A DNA stretch of 64,000 nucleotides from an uncultured Oscillospiraceae bacterium (GTDB taxonomy: Bacteria > Bacillota > Clostridia > Oscillospirales > Oscillospiraceae): the NCBI GenBank assembly GCA_910585265.1, contig CAJUCA010000002.1, positions 76,618 to 140,617 on the forward strand, given 5' to 3'. Below are positions 40,775-48,953 of the stretch, one piece after another. The translations under genes were made by a program, and so were the position numbers. Every line of letters begins with the position of its first letter. Position 1 is the stretch's first letter. Below the pieces are notes generated by a model. The model had not been told where the DNA came from and made no database searches. It was given only the letters and a program-made list of their open reading frames with translations.

Positions 40775-42163
40775 CTATTCCCCCTCCGCCAGCCCGTACT
40801 GCCGCAGCTTTTTCACCAGGGTGGAGTGGTCCACGCCCAACGCCCGGGCCGCCCGCCGGATGGAGCCCTCCCGCTCCACCGCCTGGAGGACCAGGCCCCG
40901 CTCGTAGGCGGACACCTGCTGCTTCAAGGTGCCGGGAGGGGGGGCATCCCCCCGGAAGCTGCCGTTGGAGCTGAGGGCGGCGGACACCTGCTCCCGGGTG
41001 ACCGCCCCGCCCCCGGCGTTGGTGACCACAATGCGCTCGATGAGGTTTTCCAGCTCCCGGATGTTTCCCGGCCAGGGGTACTGGGTGAGCAGATCGACGC
41101 CGTCCGGGGTGATGGCCATGTCCCGGCCGTACTTTTTGCAGAAGCCCCGGCAGAAATGCTGGGCCAGCAGGGGGATGTCCGCCTGCCGCTCCCGCAGGGG
41201 CTTCAGCTCGATGGGCACCACGTTGAGGCGGTAGTACAGGTCCTCCCGGAAGCGGCCCTGCCGGGCCTCCTCCCGGAGGTCCTTGTTGGTGGCGGCAATG
41301 ACCCGGAGATCCAGCTTCACCGGCCGGCTCCCGCCCACCCGGATCAGCTCCCGCTGCTGCAAAACCCGCAGCAGCTTGGTCTGGAGGGCCAGGGGCATAT
41401 CCCCGATCTCGTCCAGCAGGATCACCCCGGTGTCCGCCAGCTCAAACATACCCGCCTTGCCGGAACGCCGCGCCCCGGTGAAGGCCCCCTCCTCGTAGCC
41501 GAACAGCTCCGACTCCAGCAGCTCGGCGGGGATGGCGGCGCAGTTCACCTTGATGAAGGGCTTGTCCCGGCGGACGCTGTTCTGGTACAGCTCGTTGGCG
41601 ATAAGCTCCTTTCCGGTGCCCGACTCCCCGGTGATCAGCACCGTCACATCGGTCTGGGCCACGGTGCGCACCAGCTCCATCACCGATTCCATGGCCCCGC
41701 TGCGGTAGATCAGCTCCTTGCCCCCGGCCTGCCGCCGCCGGAGGTAGGCCAGCTCCTGGTTGGCCTTGCGCTGCTCCTCCGTCAGGGCGTGGAGCTGTCC
41801 CTCCAGCCGCTTCAGCTCGGGGAAGTCCCGGGTGTTGGTGACCACCAGCTTCACGTTGCCGAAGGGGTCGAACACGGGGGTTCCGGTGACCAGCACCTCC
41901 TTGCCCAGCCCCAGGATGGTGGCCACGGCGTTCACCCGCTGCTTGGTCTCCAGCACCTGCCCGGTCACCGAGCCCTGGTAGAGCAGGCCCTCGATCTCGG
42001 ACACCCGGCGGCCCAGCACCTGCTCCGGCCGGATGCCGGTGGTGCGGGTGTAGGCGTCGTTGATAAAGAGGATAACTCCCTCGCCATCGGTGATGTGGAT
42101 GCCGTCGTAGAGGTTCTGGCACACCTCCCGGAAGTCGGGATCAGGGACGCTTCTGCGCTCCAC
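40775..42163 (-). CDS. Sigma-54-dependent transcriptional activator with PAS domain
   Basis: 462 residues from GTG 42163. N-terminal PAS (YDGIHITDGEGVILFINDAY, ~17-120), a coiled linker, then the AAA+ domain: Walker A GESGTGKE, GAFTGA (sigma-54 contact), Walker B VILLDEIGD, and R-finger region FREDLYYRLNVVP. The C-terminal Fis-type HTH ends with GSIRRAARALGVDHSTLVKK. It should sense a small ligand by PAS and activate the adjacent BKACE operon. It follows mgtC by 20 nt and may share its promoter. Confidence 0.95.
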   Translation of the reverse strand: MERRSVPDPDFREVCQNLYDGIHITDGEGVILFINDAYTRTTGIRPEQVLGRRVSEIEGLLYQGSVTGQVLETKQRVNAVATILGLGKEVLVTGTPVFDPFGNVKLVVTNTRDFPELKRLEGQLHALTEEQRKANQELAYLRRRQAGGKELIYRSGAMESVMELVRTVAQTDVTVLITGESGTGKELIANELYQNSVRRDKPFIKVNCAAIPAELLESELFGYEEGAFTGARRSGKAGMFELADTGVILLDEIGDMPLALQTKLLRVLQQRELIRVGGSRPVKLDLRVIAATNKDLREEARQGRFREDLYYRLNVVPIELKPLRERQADIPLLAQHFCRGFCKKYGRDMAITPDGVDLLTQYPWPGNIRELENLIERIVVTNAGGGAVTREQVSAALSSNGSFRGDAPPPGTLKQQVSAYERGLVLQAVEREGSIRRAARALGVDHSTLVKKLRQYGLAEGE

Positions 42164-42182
42164 GGGAATCCCCCCTTCCGTC

Positions 42183-42863
42183 CTACCAGCGCAGGGATTT
42201 GATGTAAGGCTCCGCCATCAGCGGGGCCAGCAGCCTGCCCAGCTCCCCGGCGGGGCAGGGCAGACGGTCGAAGTGGATGGTGGCGGACACGCCGTCGTCC
42301 CGCCGCTCAAACTTACAGCCGGAGGGGGTAAGTCCCAGCCCCTCCAGGGCCTGCCGGAGACGCTCCGGCCCGTCCAGTTCGTCGCTGAGCTGGACAAAGA
42401 CGGCGGCGGTCACGTGGCCCACCAGCACGTGATCCCGGTGGAGGATGGCCTGTATGACCACAATGAAGCAGGTTCCGAAGATACTGAGCCAATACATACC
42501 CGCCCCGGTAGTCATGCCGATGCCCACGGTGGCCCACAGCCCCGCGGCGGTGGTCAGCCCGGTGATGCCCCGGTTGCGGGTGAAGATGGTGCCCGCGCCC
42601 AGAAAGCTGATGGCGGTGACAAGTCCCGCGGCGATCCGGCTGGGGTCCAGCTTCATCGTGTCATAATTGTGGGCGGCGGCGAACTCCAGCATATCAAAGA
42701 AGCCGTACTTGGACACGATCATCATCATGCAGGAGGCGAAGCCCACGATCAGGTGGGTGCGCACCCCGGCTTCCTTCAGGCGGATCTCCCGCTCCAGGCC
42801 GATGATCCCGCCGCAGAGGGCGGCCAGGGCCAGCCGAAGCAGACATTCCAAAGTACCGGGCAT
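42183..42863 (-). CDS. MgtC/SapB family membrane protein
   Basis: 226 residues. GGIIGLEREIRLKEAGVRTH and FLGAGTIFTRNRGITGLTTA with AAGLWATVGIGM are the MgtC/SapB signatures. Four or five membrane segments and a C-terminal ACT-like cytosolic domain. Implicated in Mg-limited growth or membrane homeostasis. Start behind GGAGGTGG. Confidence 0.9.
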   Translation of the reverse strand: MPGTLECLLRLALAALCGGIIGLEREIRLKEAGVRTHLIVGFASCMMMIVSKYGFFDMLEFAAAHNYDTMKLDPSRIAAGLVTAISFLGAGTIFTRNRGITGLTTAAGLWATVGIGMTTGAGMYWLSIFGTCFIVVIQAILHRDHVLVGHVTAAVFVQLSDELDGPERLRQALEGLGLTPSGCKFERRDDGVSATIHFDRLPCPAGELGRLLAPLMAEPYIKSLRW

Positions 42864-42895
42864 AGCTCCACCTCCAATAGGCTCAGGATAGCTTT

Positions 42896-42925
42896 ATTAT
42901 ACGGCGGGGACAGGCGTACTGTCAA
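42896..42925 (-). promoter_or_regulatory. Promoter of mgtC
   Basis: Minus strand TTGACA (42925-42920), 18 nt, TATAAT (42901-42896), about 33 nt before the mgtC ATG. Confidence 0.8.
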
Positions 42926-43005
42926 CAAAGGGCCGGAAAAAATTCCAAAAGCCCGCCTGGACAGAACGGGAAAACGCCCCGGGCGGCACCCAGGGCGCAT
43001 GGCGG

Positions 43006-43383
43006 TTACGGCAGGTTGCGGACCACGCCCCAGATCACCAGCAGGGCGGCGAGGATCCAGCACAAAACGTTTTCCCAGCGGGGTCCGGCGGTCCGGCCCT
43101 CCCGGACATAGCGGACGGCAATCCCCCCGGCCAGAAGGGCCAGCGGGGGAAGGAGGACCAGCAGCACGGGGTTGGCCGCCCACGCCCCGCCCCAGTCCCC
43201 CCGGAGGAGGGCCAGACACAGCCGGGTCACCCCGCAGCCGGGGCACAGCAGGCCCGTGGCCGCGCGGAAGGGGCAGGGGAGGGCCAGCCCGGTGCACCCC
43301 ACCCACAGGGCGTATCCCAGCCCCGCCGCCAGCAGGACGCCGCCGCCTGCCAGCACCCGGCGCAGGCGGCGGGACCGCTCCAT
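43006..43383 (-). CDS. DUF2752 membrane protein
   Basis: 125 residues from the ATG at 43383 that overlaps the DUF4234 stop; the longer frame to 43767 only shadows that gene. CPFRAATGLLCPGCGVTRLC followed by LLRGDWGGAWAANPVLLVLL is the DUF2752 signature (C-P-x-C-G-x-T-R, G-D, NP). Three membrane segments. Function unknown. Confidence 0.85.
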   Translation of the reverse strand: MERSRRLRRVLAGGGVLLAAGLGYALWVGCTGLALPCPFRAATGLLCPGCGVTRLCLALLRGDWGGAWAANPVLLVLLPPLALLAGGIAVRYVREGRTAGPRWENVLCWILAALLVIWGVVRNLP

Positions 43384-43730
43384 CAGGCGTTGGGGGTGTA
43401 GTGGTTGACCTCGCTCTGCATGATGGCCAGGGTGACGATGGTGAGGCCGAACAGGTTCAGCAGCAGGAACAGGATGGGGAAGGAACCGGGCACCACGCCG
43501 TTCCGGGCGCGGGAGGCGTCCAGCTTGTCGCCCATCTTCCAGCCCCAGTAGATGTTGTAAATGCCGCAGGTGACGATGCTGAGCAGCAGGGACATTCCGC
43601 CGCCGGGCCCCGGCTCCTGGGTGACGGCGTCCACCTCGTTGGTGAGGCAGACGTACCAGTACAGGCCATAGATTCCGCAGGTGACAATGGACAGGATGAC
43701 GCACATGGGGACGCTGCGCTGTGTAAACAT
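43383..43730 (-). CDS. DUF4234 membrane protein
   Basis: 115 residues from ATG 43730, 8 nt after AAAGGAG. Two copies of a CGIYxxYW motif (SIVTCGIYGLYWYV and SIVTCGIYNIYWGW) mark DUF4234. Coupled to DUF2752 by an ATGA overlap. Function unknown. Confidence 0.85.
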   Translation of the reverse strand: MFTQRSVPMCVILSIVTCGIYGLYWYVCLTNEVDAVTQEPGPGGGMSLLLSIVTCGIYNIYWGWKMGDKLDASRARNGVVPGSFPILFLLLNLFGLTIVTLAIMQSEVNHYTPNA

Positions 43731-43755
43731 GACAACCACTCCTTTCGTTGATGAG

Positions 43756-43785
43756 AGCATACCACAATTCGGCAGGCTCTGTCCA
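43756..43785 (-). promoter_or_regulatory. Putative promoter of the DUF4234-DUF2752 pair
   Basis: Minus strand TGGACA (43785-43780), 18 nt, TATGCT (43761-43756), about 26 nt before the start codon. The -10 is a weaker match. Confidence 0.5.
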
Positions 43786-43812
43786 CAGTCCGGGCTGTTT
43801 TTTCAGAAAATC

Positions 43813-44712
43813 TTAAAGAGCTAAAGGAGATCTTAAAGGTCTTACGGTAAAGGAGAGGACGCGCTTCTCCCCGGGCTGGAGGGTGATGCAGTGGGGCTTG
43901 TCCTGGAACCGCCCGCTCTCATCGTCCCAGGCGGCACAGCCGTACCAGGGCTCCAGGCAGAGGTAGGGGGCCTGGGCGTGGGCCATGGTCCAGAAGGCGA
44001 TCATGGGGAAGTCCCCGAACTCCATGCGCACGCCGCGGCCCGTGTCCCTGTGAACCAGCCGCACCCCCTTGGAGCGCAGCCCTTGGAAGATCAGGGTGTC
44101 CAGCCTGTCAAAGGGCTCGTGGCTCAGGGGGATGGTGTCCGTGCCCCTGAGCATGGGCGTGCCGGGGCCGGAGGCGAGCAGGCCCTCCGGCGTCAGGGGG
44201 AGGGCGTCGGAATCCTCCGCCTCATCGAACACCAGCTGGTAGTCCTCGAACCGCTCACCGGGGTACAGGGGGCAGTGAAAGGCGGTGTGGGCCCCGATGC
44301 AGAAGGGCATAGGTGCGCCGCCGGGGTTGGACACCTCAAAGGAGGTGGAGAAGCCGTCCTCCAGCAGGGCGTGCCGCACCCGCAGCAGGAAGGGGAAGGG
44401 GTAGCGGGCCAGGGTGTCCGGGCTGTCCCGCAGCTCCAGCACGGCGAAGTCCTCCCCTTGCTCCGCCAGGGTGAACTGGCTGCCCCGGGCGAAGCCGTGG
44501 CGGCCCATCTCATAGCTCTGCCCGCCGATGTCCACCCGGCCGTTTTTCAAGCTGCCCACGATGGGGAACAGGATGGGGTTCCGGCCCGCCCAGTAGGCGG
44601 GGTCGCCCCCCCAGATGTACTCCGTCCCGGCCCCGTCCCGGAAGGAGACCAGCTCGCCGCCCTGGGTGTCCACGGCGGCGGTAAGGGGGCCTTTGTGAAG
44701 CGTGTACTGCAT
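43813..44712 (-). CDS. Aldose 1-epimerase-like protein
   Basis: 299 residues from ATG 44712 behind AAGGAGG. NPILFPIVGSLKNGRVDIGG, the conserved MGRHGFARGSQFTL (His) and the CIGAHTAFHCPL (His) match the galactose mutarotase/YeaD-like superfamily. It would interconvert sugar anomers. It lies several genes from galT/galK, so a role in the Leloir pathway is only possible. Confidence 0.88.
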   Translation of the reverse strand: MQYTLHKGPLTAAVDTQGGELVSFRDGAGTEYIWGGDPAYWAGRNPILFPIVGSLKNGRVDIGGQSYEMGRHGFARGSQFTLAEQGEDFAVLELRDSPDTLARYPFPFLLRVRHALLEDGFSTSFEVSNPGGAPMPFCIGAHTAFHCPLYPGERFEDYQLVFDEAEDSDALPLTPEGLLASGPGTPMLRGTDTIPLSHEPFDRLDTLIFQGLRSKGVRLVHRDTGRGVRMEFGDFPMIAFWTMAHAQAPYLCLEPWYGCAAWDDESGRFQDKPHCITLQPGEKRVLSFTVRPLRSPLAL

Positions 44713-44740
44713 GGCAGTTCCTCCTTCTGCGTTTTTTCGC

Positions 44741-44769
44741 ATTATACCATAAAGCACCAGCGAGGGCAA
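44741..44769 (-). promoter_or_regulatory. Promoter of the aldose epimerase gene
   Basis: Minus strand TTGCCC (44769-44764), 17 nt, TATAAT (44746-44741). Divergent from the csoR promoter. Confidence 0.75.
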
Positions 44770-44794
44770 GGAGAGAAAATCTGCGCCGGCCCCC

Positions 44795-44844
44795 TTGACA
44801 AAAGCCCAGGACCGTGATAGGATAATACTACCCCCCAGGGGGGT
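44795..44844 (+). promoter_or_regulatory. csoR-copA promoter with CsoR-type operator
   Basis: TTGACA (44795-44800), 17 nt, TAGGAT (44818-44823). Overlapping the start region is ACCCCCCAGGGGGGT (44830-44844), a perfect palindrome of the G/C-tract type bound by CsoR repressors. Copper loading would release it. Confidence 0.87.
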
Positions 44845-44866
44845 GTTGCGAAAGGAGGGACAGCCC

Positions 44867-45127
44867 ATGATGGCCGATCAGAAGACGGTGCTGCGGCTGC
44901 TGAAAACCGCCCGGGGCCAGATGGACGGCATCATCAAGATGGTGGAGGAGGACCGCTACTGCATGGACATCTCCCAGCAGGTCACCGCCGCCGACGCCAT
45001 GCTCCGCCGGGCCAACCGGGAGATCCTCACCGCCCACCTGAAGCACTGCGTGGAGCACGCCGGGAGCGACACCGAGCGGGCGGAGAAGATCGACGAATTG
45101 GTGAAGGCGTTGGAGAAGATACTGTAA
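44867..45127 (+). CDS. csoR: CsoR-type copper-sensing repressor
   Basis: 86 residues from ATG 44867 (RBS AAAGGAGG). All-helical DUF156 fold with the copper ligand set Cys (EDRYCMDISQQV) and His/Cys (TAHLKHCVEHA). It would repress csoR and copA through the operator 40 nt upstream until Cu(I) binds. Confidence 0.93.
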   Translation: MMADQKTVLRLLKTARGQMDGIIKMVEEDRYCMDISQQVTAADAMLRRANREILTAHLKHCVEHAGSDTERAEKIDELVKALEKIL

Positions 45128-45143
45128 AGGGGGAGGCCATCCC

Positions 45144-45350
45144 ATGAAAAAAGTGGAATTTGTGCATATCAAATCCGAACTCAGCGGCTATGGGCCCATG
45201 AAAGGGAAGAAATATACCTTTGAGGGCGCGGAGGAGGCCATTCGGGCGCGGCTGGAGGATGGATGGGACTTTTGCGGATACATCCCCCTGGACACACGGG
45301 GGGTCGGAGATGTGGAGACCATTTCCCTGATCTTCCAGCGGGACCCATAG
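45144..45350 (+). CDS. DUF4177-like small protein in the copper operon
   Basis: 68 residues, ending EGAEEAIRARLEDGWDFCGY-IPLDTRG-type region and ETISLIFQRD. The short beta-alpha-beta pattern fits DUF4177. It lies between csoR and copA with an RBS GGGGGAGG. Role unknown. Confidence 0.65.
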   Translation: MKKVEFVHIKSELSGYGPMKGKKYTFEGAEEAIRARLEDGWDFCGYIPLDTRGVGDVETISLIFQRDP

Positions 45351-45389
45351 GACGGACAGCCGTCTTAGAGAAAGCAAGGTGAACCAAAC

Positions 45390-47936
45390 ATGAAGCAAAA
45401 ATTCAACGTCACCGGCATGACCTGCTCCGCCTGCTCCGCCCACGTGGACAAGGCGGTGCGCAAGCTGGACGGGGTGTGCGAGGTCAATGTGAACCTGCTG
45501 GGCGGCTCCATGACGGTGGACTGGGACGGCGGGCTGACTCCGGATCAGATTGTGACCGCCGTGGAAAAGGCGGGCTACGGCGCGTCCCTGCCCGCCCCGG
45601 CGGGGGAGGGGGCGGCGGCCCCGGCCAAGCCCGCCGCGGATGCCATGGAGGACGATCTCAAGCACATGAGGGCGCGGCTGATCTGGTCCTTCGTGTTCCT
45701 CATCCCCCTGTTCTACCTGTCCATGGGCCACATGATGGGCTGGCCCATCCCCGGCTTTTTCCACGGGGAGGGCAACGCCATGATCTTCGCCCTGACCCTG
45801 TTTCTGCTGACAGTGCCCATCCTGGTAATCAACCAGAAGTATTTCCGGGTGGGCTTTAAAACCCTTTGGCATCTCTCGCCCAACATGGACTCGCTGATCG
45901 CCGTAGGCTCCGCCGCCGCCGTGATCTACGGCATCGCGGCCCTGTACTGCATCGGCTGGGGGCTGGGCCACGGGGACGCCGCCCTGGTGGAGCACTACTC
46001 CATGGACCTGTACTTTGAGTCCGCCGGAATGATCCTCACCCTGATCACCCTGGGGAAGTACCTGGAGACCCGCTCCAAGGGCAAGACGGGGCAGGCCATC
46101 GCCCGCCTGATGGACCTGACCCCCAAGACCGCCGCCGTCCTCCGGGATGGGCAGGAGGTGGAGGTGCCCGTGGAGCAGGTGCGGGCGGGGGATCTGGTGC
46201 TGGTGCGCCCCGGCGGCTCGGTTCCGGTGGACGGCGTGGTGGTGGAGGGGGCGTCCAGCGTGGACGAGTCCGCCCTCACCGGGGAGTCCATCCCGGTGGA
46301 CAAAGGCCCCGGCGATACGATCATATCCGCCTCCATCAACAAGTCCGGCGTACTCACCCTCCGGGCCACCCGGGTGGGCCAGGACACCACCCTGGCCCAG
46401 ATGATCCGGCTGGTGGACGAGGCGGCCTCCTCCAAGGCTCCCATCGCCAAGCTGGCGGACAGGGTGGCGGGGGTGTTTGTCCCCGTGGTGATGGTCATCG
46501 CCCTGGTCACCGCCGGGGTGTGGATGCTGGCCACCGGCTCCATTGAGCGCGCGCTGACCTCCGGGGTGGCGGTGCTGGTGATCTCCTGCCCCTGCGCCCT
46601 GGGGCTGGCCACCCCCGTGGCCATCATGGTGGGCACCGGGAAGGGGGCGGAGCAGGGCATTCTGGTGAAGTCCGCCGAGGGGCTGGAGCACCTGCGCTCC
46701 GTTACCACGGTGGTGCTGGACAAGACAGGGACCGTCACCCAGGGGAAGCCCCGGGTCACCGACGTGTACCCCCTGGGCGAAACCACGGCGGAGGAGCTTT
46801 TGTGCGTGGCGGCGTCCCTGGAAAAGCCCTCCGAGCACCCCCTGGGCGGGGCGGTGGTGGAGGAGGCCACGGGGCGCGGCATCCCCCTGGCCCCGGTGAC
46901 GGGGTTTGAGGCCGTCCACGGCAAGGGCGTCCGGGGGACCATCCAGGGCGCGTCCTATCTGGCGGGCAACGCCGCCATGCTGGCGGACGCCGGGGTGGAG
47001 CTGGGCCAGGACGCCATGATAGCCGGCGAGCTGGCAAGGCAGGGCAAGACCCCCCTGTTCTTCGTGGAGGACGTCAGGCCCATCGGCATCATCGCCGTGG
47101 CGGACACGGTGAAGCCCTCCAGCCGGGCGGCCATCGAGGGCTTCCAGAAGCTGGGGCTGAAGGTGGTCATGCTCACCGGAGACAACAAGCGCACCGCCGA
47201 GGCCATCGGCAGGGAGCTGGGGCTGACCCAGGTGGTGAGCGAGGTGCTGCCCGCCGACAAGGAGCGGCAGATTGCCGCCCTCCAGGAGCGGGGGGAGAAG
47301 GTGGCCATGGTGGGGGACGGCATCAACGACGCCCCGGCCCTGGCCCGGGCGGATGTGGGCCTCGCCATCGGCGCGGGGGCGGACGTGGCCATCGAGAGCG
47401 CGGACATCGTGCTGATGAAGTCGGACCTGGCGGACGCGGTGACGGCGGTGGAGCTGTCCCGGGCCACCATCCGCAACGTGAAGCAGAACCTGTTCTGGGC
47501 CTTCTTCTACAACGCCGTCTGCATCCCGGTGGCGGCGGGGGTGCTCGCCATCTTCGGCGGGCCCCAGCTCAGCCCCATGCTCGCCGGGGCCGCCATGAGC
47601 TTCAGCTCGGTGTGCGTGGTGTCCAACGCCCTGCGCCTGCGGTTTTTCAAGCCCAGCCTCCGGCGGGAGGCCGTACCTGCTGACGTGAAATCCGGCGGAA
47701 TACCCGCCGCAGAAGTGAAAGGAGAACAAAAAGCCATGGAAAAGAAAGTTGTGATTGAGGGCATGATGTGCCAGAACTGCTGTGCCCACGTGGACAAGGC
47801 CCTGAACGCCATCCCCGGCGTGTCCGCCGCGGTGGACCTGGAGAGCAAGACCGCCACGGTCACGGGCGATGTGGCCGACGAGGCCATCCGCGCCGCCGTG
47901 ACGGAGGCCGGATACCAGGTGGTCAGCATTTTCTAA
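45390..47936 (+). CDS. copA: Copper-exporting P1B-type ATPase with C-terminal CopZ-like domain
   Basis: 848 residues. N-terminal heavy-metal domain (GMTCSACSAHVDKAV), six to eight membrane helices, TGES near 297, the CPC motif SCPCALGLATPV near 395, DKTGT near 444 and GDGINDAPA near 641. A second heavy-metal domain (IEGMMCQNCCAHVDKALNAI) occupies the last ~66 residues. It exports Cu(I). The C-terminal domain has its own in-frame ATG at 47736 preceded by AAAGGAG (47718-47724), so a free CopZ chaperone may also be made. Confidence 0.95.
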   Translation: MKQKFNVTGMTCSACSAHVDKAVRKLDGVCEVNVNLLGGSMTVDWDGGLTPDQIVTAVEKAGYGASLPAPAGEGAAAPAKPAADAMEDDLKHMRARLIWSFVFLIPLFYLSMGHMMGWPIPGFFHGEGNAMIFALTLFLLTVPILVINQKYFRVGFKTLWHLSPNMDSLIAVGSAAAVIYGIAALYCIGWGLGHGDAALVEHYSMDLYFESAGMILTLITLGKYLETRSKGKTGQAIARLMDLTPKTAAVLRDGQEVEVPVEQVRAGDLVLVRPGGSVPVDGVVVEGASSVDESALTGESIPVDKGPGDTIISASINKSGVLTLRATRVGQDTTLAQMIRLVDEAASSKAPIAKLADRVAGVFVPVVMVIALVTAGVWMLATGSIERALTSGVAVLVISCPCALGLATPVAIMVGTGKGAEQGILVKSAEGLEHLRSVTTVVLDKTGTVTQGKPRVTDVYPLGETTAEELLCVAASLEKPSEHPLGGAVVEEATGRGIPLAPVTGFEAVHGKGVRGTIQGASYLAGNAAMLADAGVELGQDAMIAGELARQGKTPLFFVEDVRPIGIIAVADTVKPSSRAAIEGFQKLGLKVVMLTGDNKRTAEAIGRELGLTQVVSEVLPADKERQIAALQERGEKVAMVGDGINDAPALARADVGLAIGAGADVAIESADIVLMKSDLADAVTAVELSRATIRNVKQNLFWAFFYNAVCIPVAAGVLAIFGGPQLSPMLAGAAMSFSSVCVVSNALRLRFFKPSLRREAVPADVKSGGIPAAEVKGEQKAMEKKVVIEGMMCQNCCAHVDKALNAIPGVSAAVDLESKTATVTGDVADEAIRAAVTEAGYQVVSIF
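47736..47936 (+). CDS. copZ: Possible internally initiated CopZ chaperone
   Basis: 66 residues in the copA frame, beginning EKKVVIEGMMCQNCC. The ATG follows AAAGGAGAACAAAAAGCC, a gene-start-like, AT-richer stretch unlike the surrounding copA codons. This is exactly the size of a CopZ. Either the two genes fused recently by loss of the copA stop, or both fused and free forms are produced. Confidence 0.55.
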   Translation: MEKKVVIEGMMCQNCCAHVDKALNAIPGVSAAVDLESKTATVTGDVADEAIRAAVTEAGYQVVSIF

Positions 47937-47977
47937 GAAAACCCCGGCGCGGTCTCCATGACCGCGCCGGGGTTTTT
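47937..47977. terminator. copA terminator
   Basis: AACCCCGGCGCGGTC stem and GACCGCGCCGGGGTT with TTTTT after it, loop TCCAT. Usable on both strands. Confidence 0.92.
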
Positions 47978-48033
47978 ATCGCCAGGGTACTTTATCATGA
48001 GGCGAACGACCTTTTTGGAAGCCCGCGCCGCCC

Positions 48034-48489
48034 CTAAAGGACAAAGTTTATCAGGGTGGAGCTTAGGTGGCACAGGGCGAAGCCTCCCGCCGCCAGCAGG
48101 GCGGGGGTGTTGCTCCGCGCCCAGGCAAACAGCAGGAACGCCCCGCAGGGGGCCAGGCATAGGGTCAAAAGGACGGCGGCGTTGGCGATTCCGGCGTAAT
48201 AGGCCGCCCACCCGGCGAAATAGAGCAGGACGCACAGGCCCGCGCCGGCCGCCGGGCCGGGCCGTCCAAACCCGTCCCGCGCCGTGTTCACCACCCCGCA
48301 CATTGCCGCCGCCATCACAACCCGCAGGGCCTGCTCCGCGCCGTCCAGCAGGGGTGTGACGGACGCCGCCCGAAAAATATCGTTGGGCGGGGGAAGGGCG
48401 AACCACACAAAATTGGGAGCCATCACCGCCAGGAACAGCCCCAGCCCCCACGGGTCGAGCCCCAGCCTGTAACGGCTCACCCGCCCCAT
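48034..48489 (-). CDS. Small multi-span membrane protein
   Basis: 151 residues from ATG 48489, overlapping the GNAT stop (ATGA); the longer open frame upstream shadows the GNAT gene. Four or five hydrophobic helices (LDPWGLGLFLAVMAPNFVWF; CVLLYFAGWAAYYAGIANAA). Resembles uncharacterised membrane proteins of Clostridia; function unknown. Confidence 0.65.
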   Translation of the reverse strand: MGRVSRYRLGLDPWGLGLFLAVMAPNFVWFALPPPNDIFRAASVTPLLDGAEQALRVVMAAAMCGVVNTARDGFGRPGPAAGAGLCVLLYFAGWAAYYAGIANAAVLLTLCLAPCGAFLLFAWARSNTPALLAAGGFALCHLSSTLINFVL

Positions 48490-48953
48490 CACCCGTCCTC
48501 CCAGCGGCGGACATACATCCGGGAGGGCTGTTCCTCCCCGTCTCCCCGGACCATGCAGAGAAATTCCCAGCCGTACCGCTCGTAAAAGGACGTGTGGTCG
48601 GTGAGCAGGTAGAGGGTGCCCACACCCAGCTCCGCCATGTCCCGGCAGGCGTGGTTCAGCAGGGCCCCGGCGATTCCCCGGCGGCGGCAGGACTCCTCCA
48701 CCCAGACGGCGCACACGTTGGGGGCCAGATCCTTCCGGTGGTGGAAATCGTTTTCAATGACCCCCAGCCCGCCCAGGACGGCGTCGCCGTCCACTGCCAG
48801 ATACCACTGGGGCACGGGGCCTTTTTCCGCCGCGCAGTCCGCCATGCTCTCCTGGTAGGCCTCCAGCGGGACGCCCCACTTCTCATGGAACCACGCCGCC
48901 GCCCGCTCCAGCAGCTCGGGGTGCTTCCGCAGATTCCAAATCTCATGATTCAT
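48489..48953 (-). CDS. GNAT-family N-acetyltransferase
   Basis: 154 residues from ATG 48953. LGGLGVIENDFHHRKDLAPN, then VCAVWVEESCRRRGIAGALL is the acetyl-CoA P-loop (RRxGIA), and YLLTDHTSFYERYGWEF completes the fold. Substrate unknown. It overlaps the end of the pseudouridine synthase gene. Confidence 0.88.
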   Translation of the reverse strand: MNHEIWNLRKHPELLERAAAWFHEKWGVPLEAYQESMADCAAEKGPVPQWYLAVDGDAVLGGLGVIENDFHHRKDLAPNVCAVWVEESCRRRGIAGALLNHACRDMAELGVGTLYLLTDHTSFYERYGWEFLCMVRGDGEEQPSRMYVRRWEDG

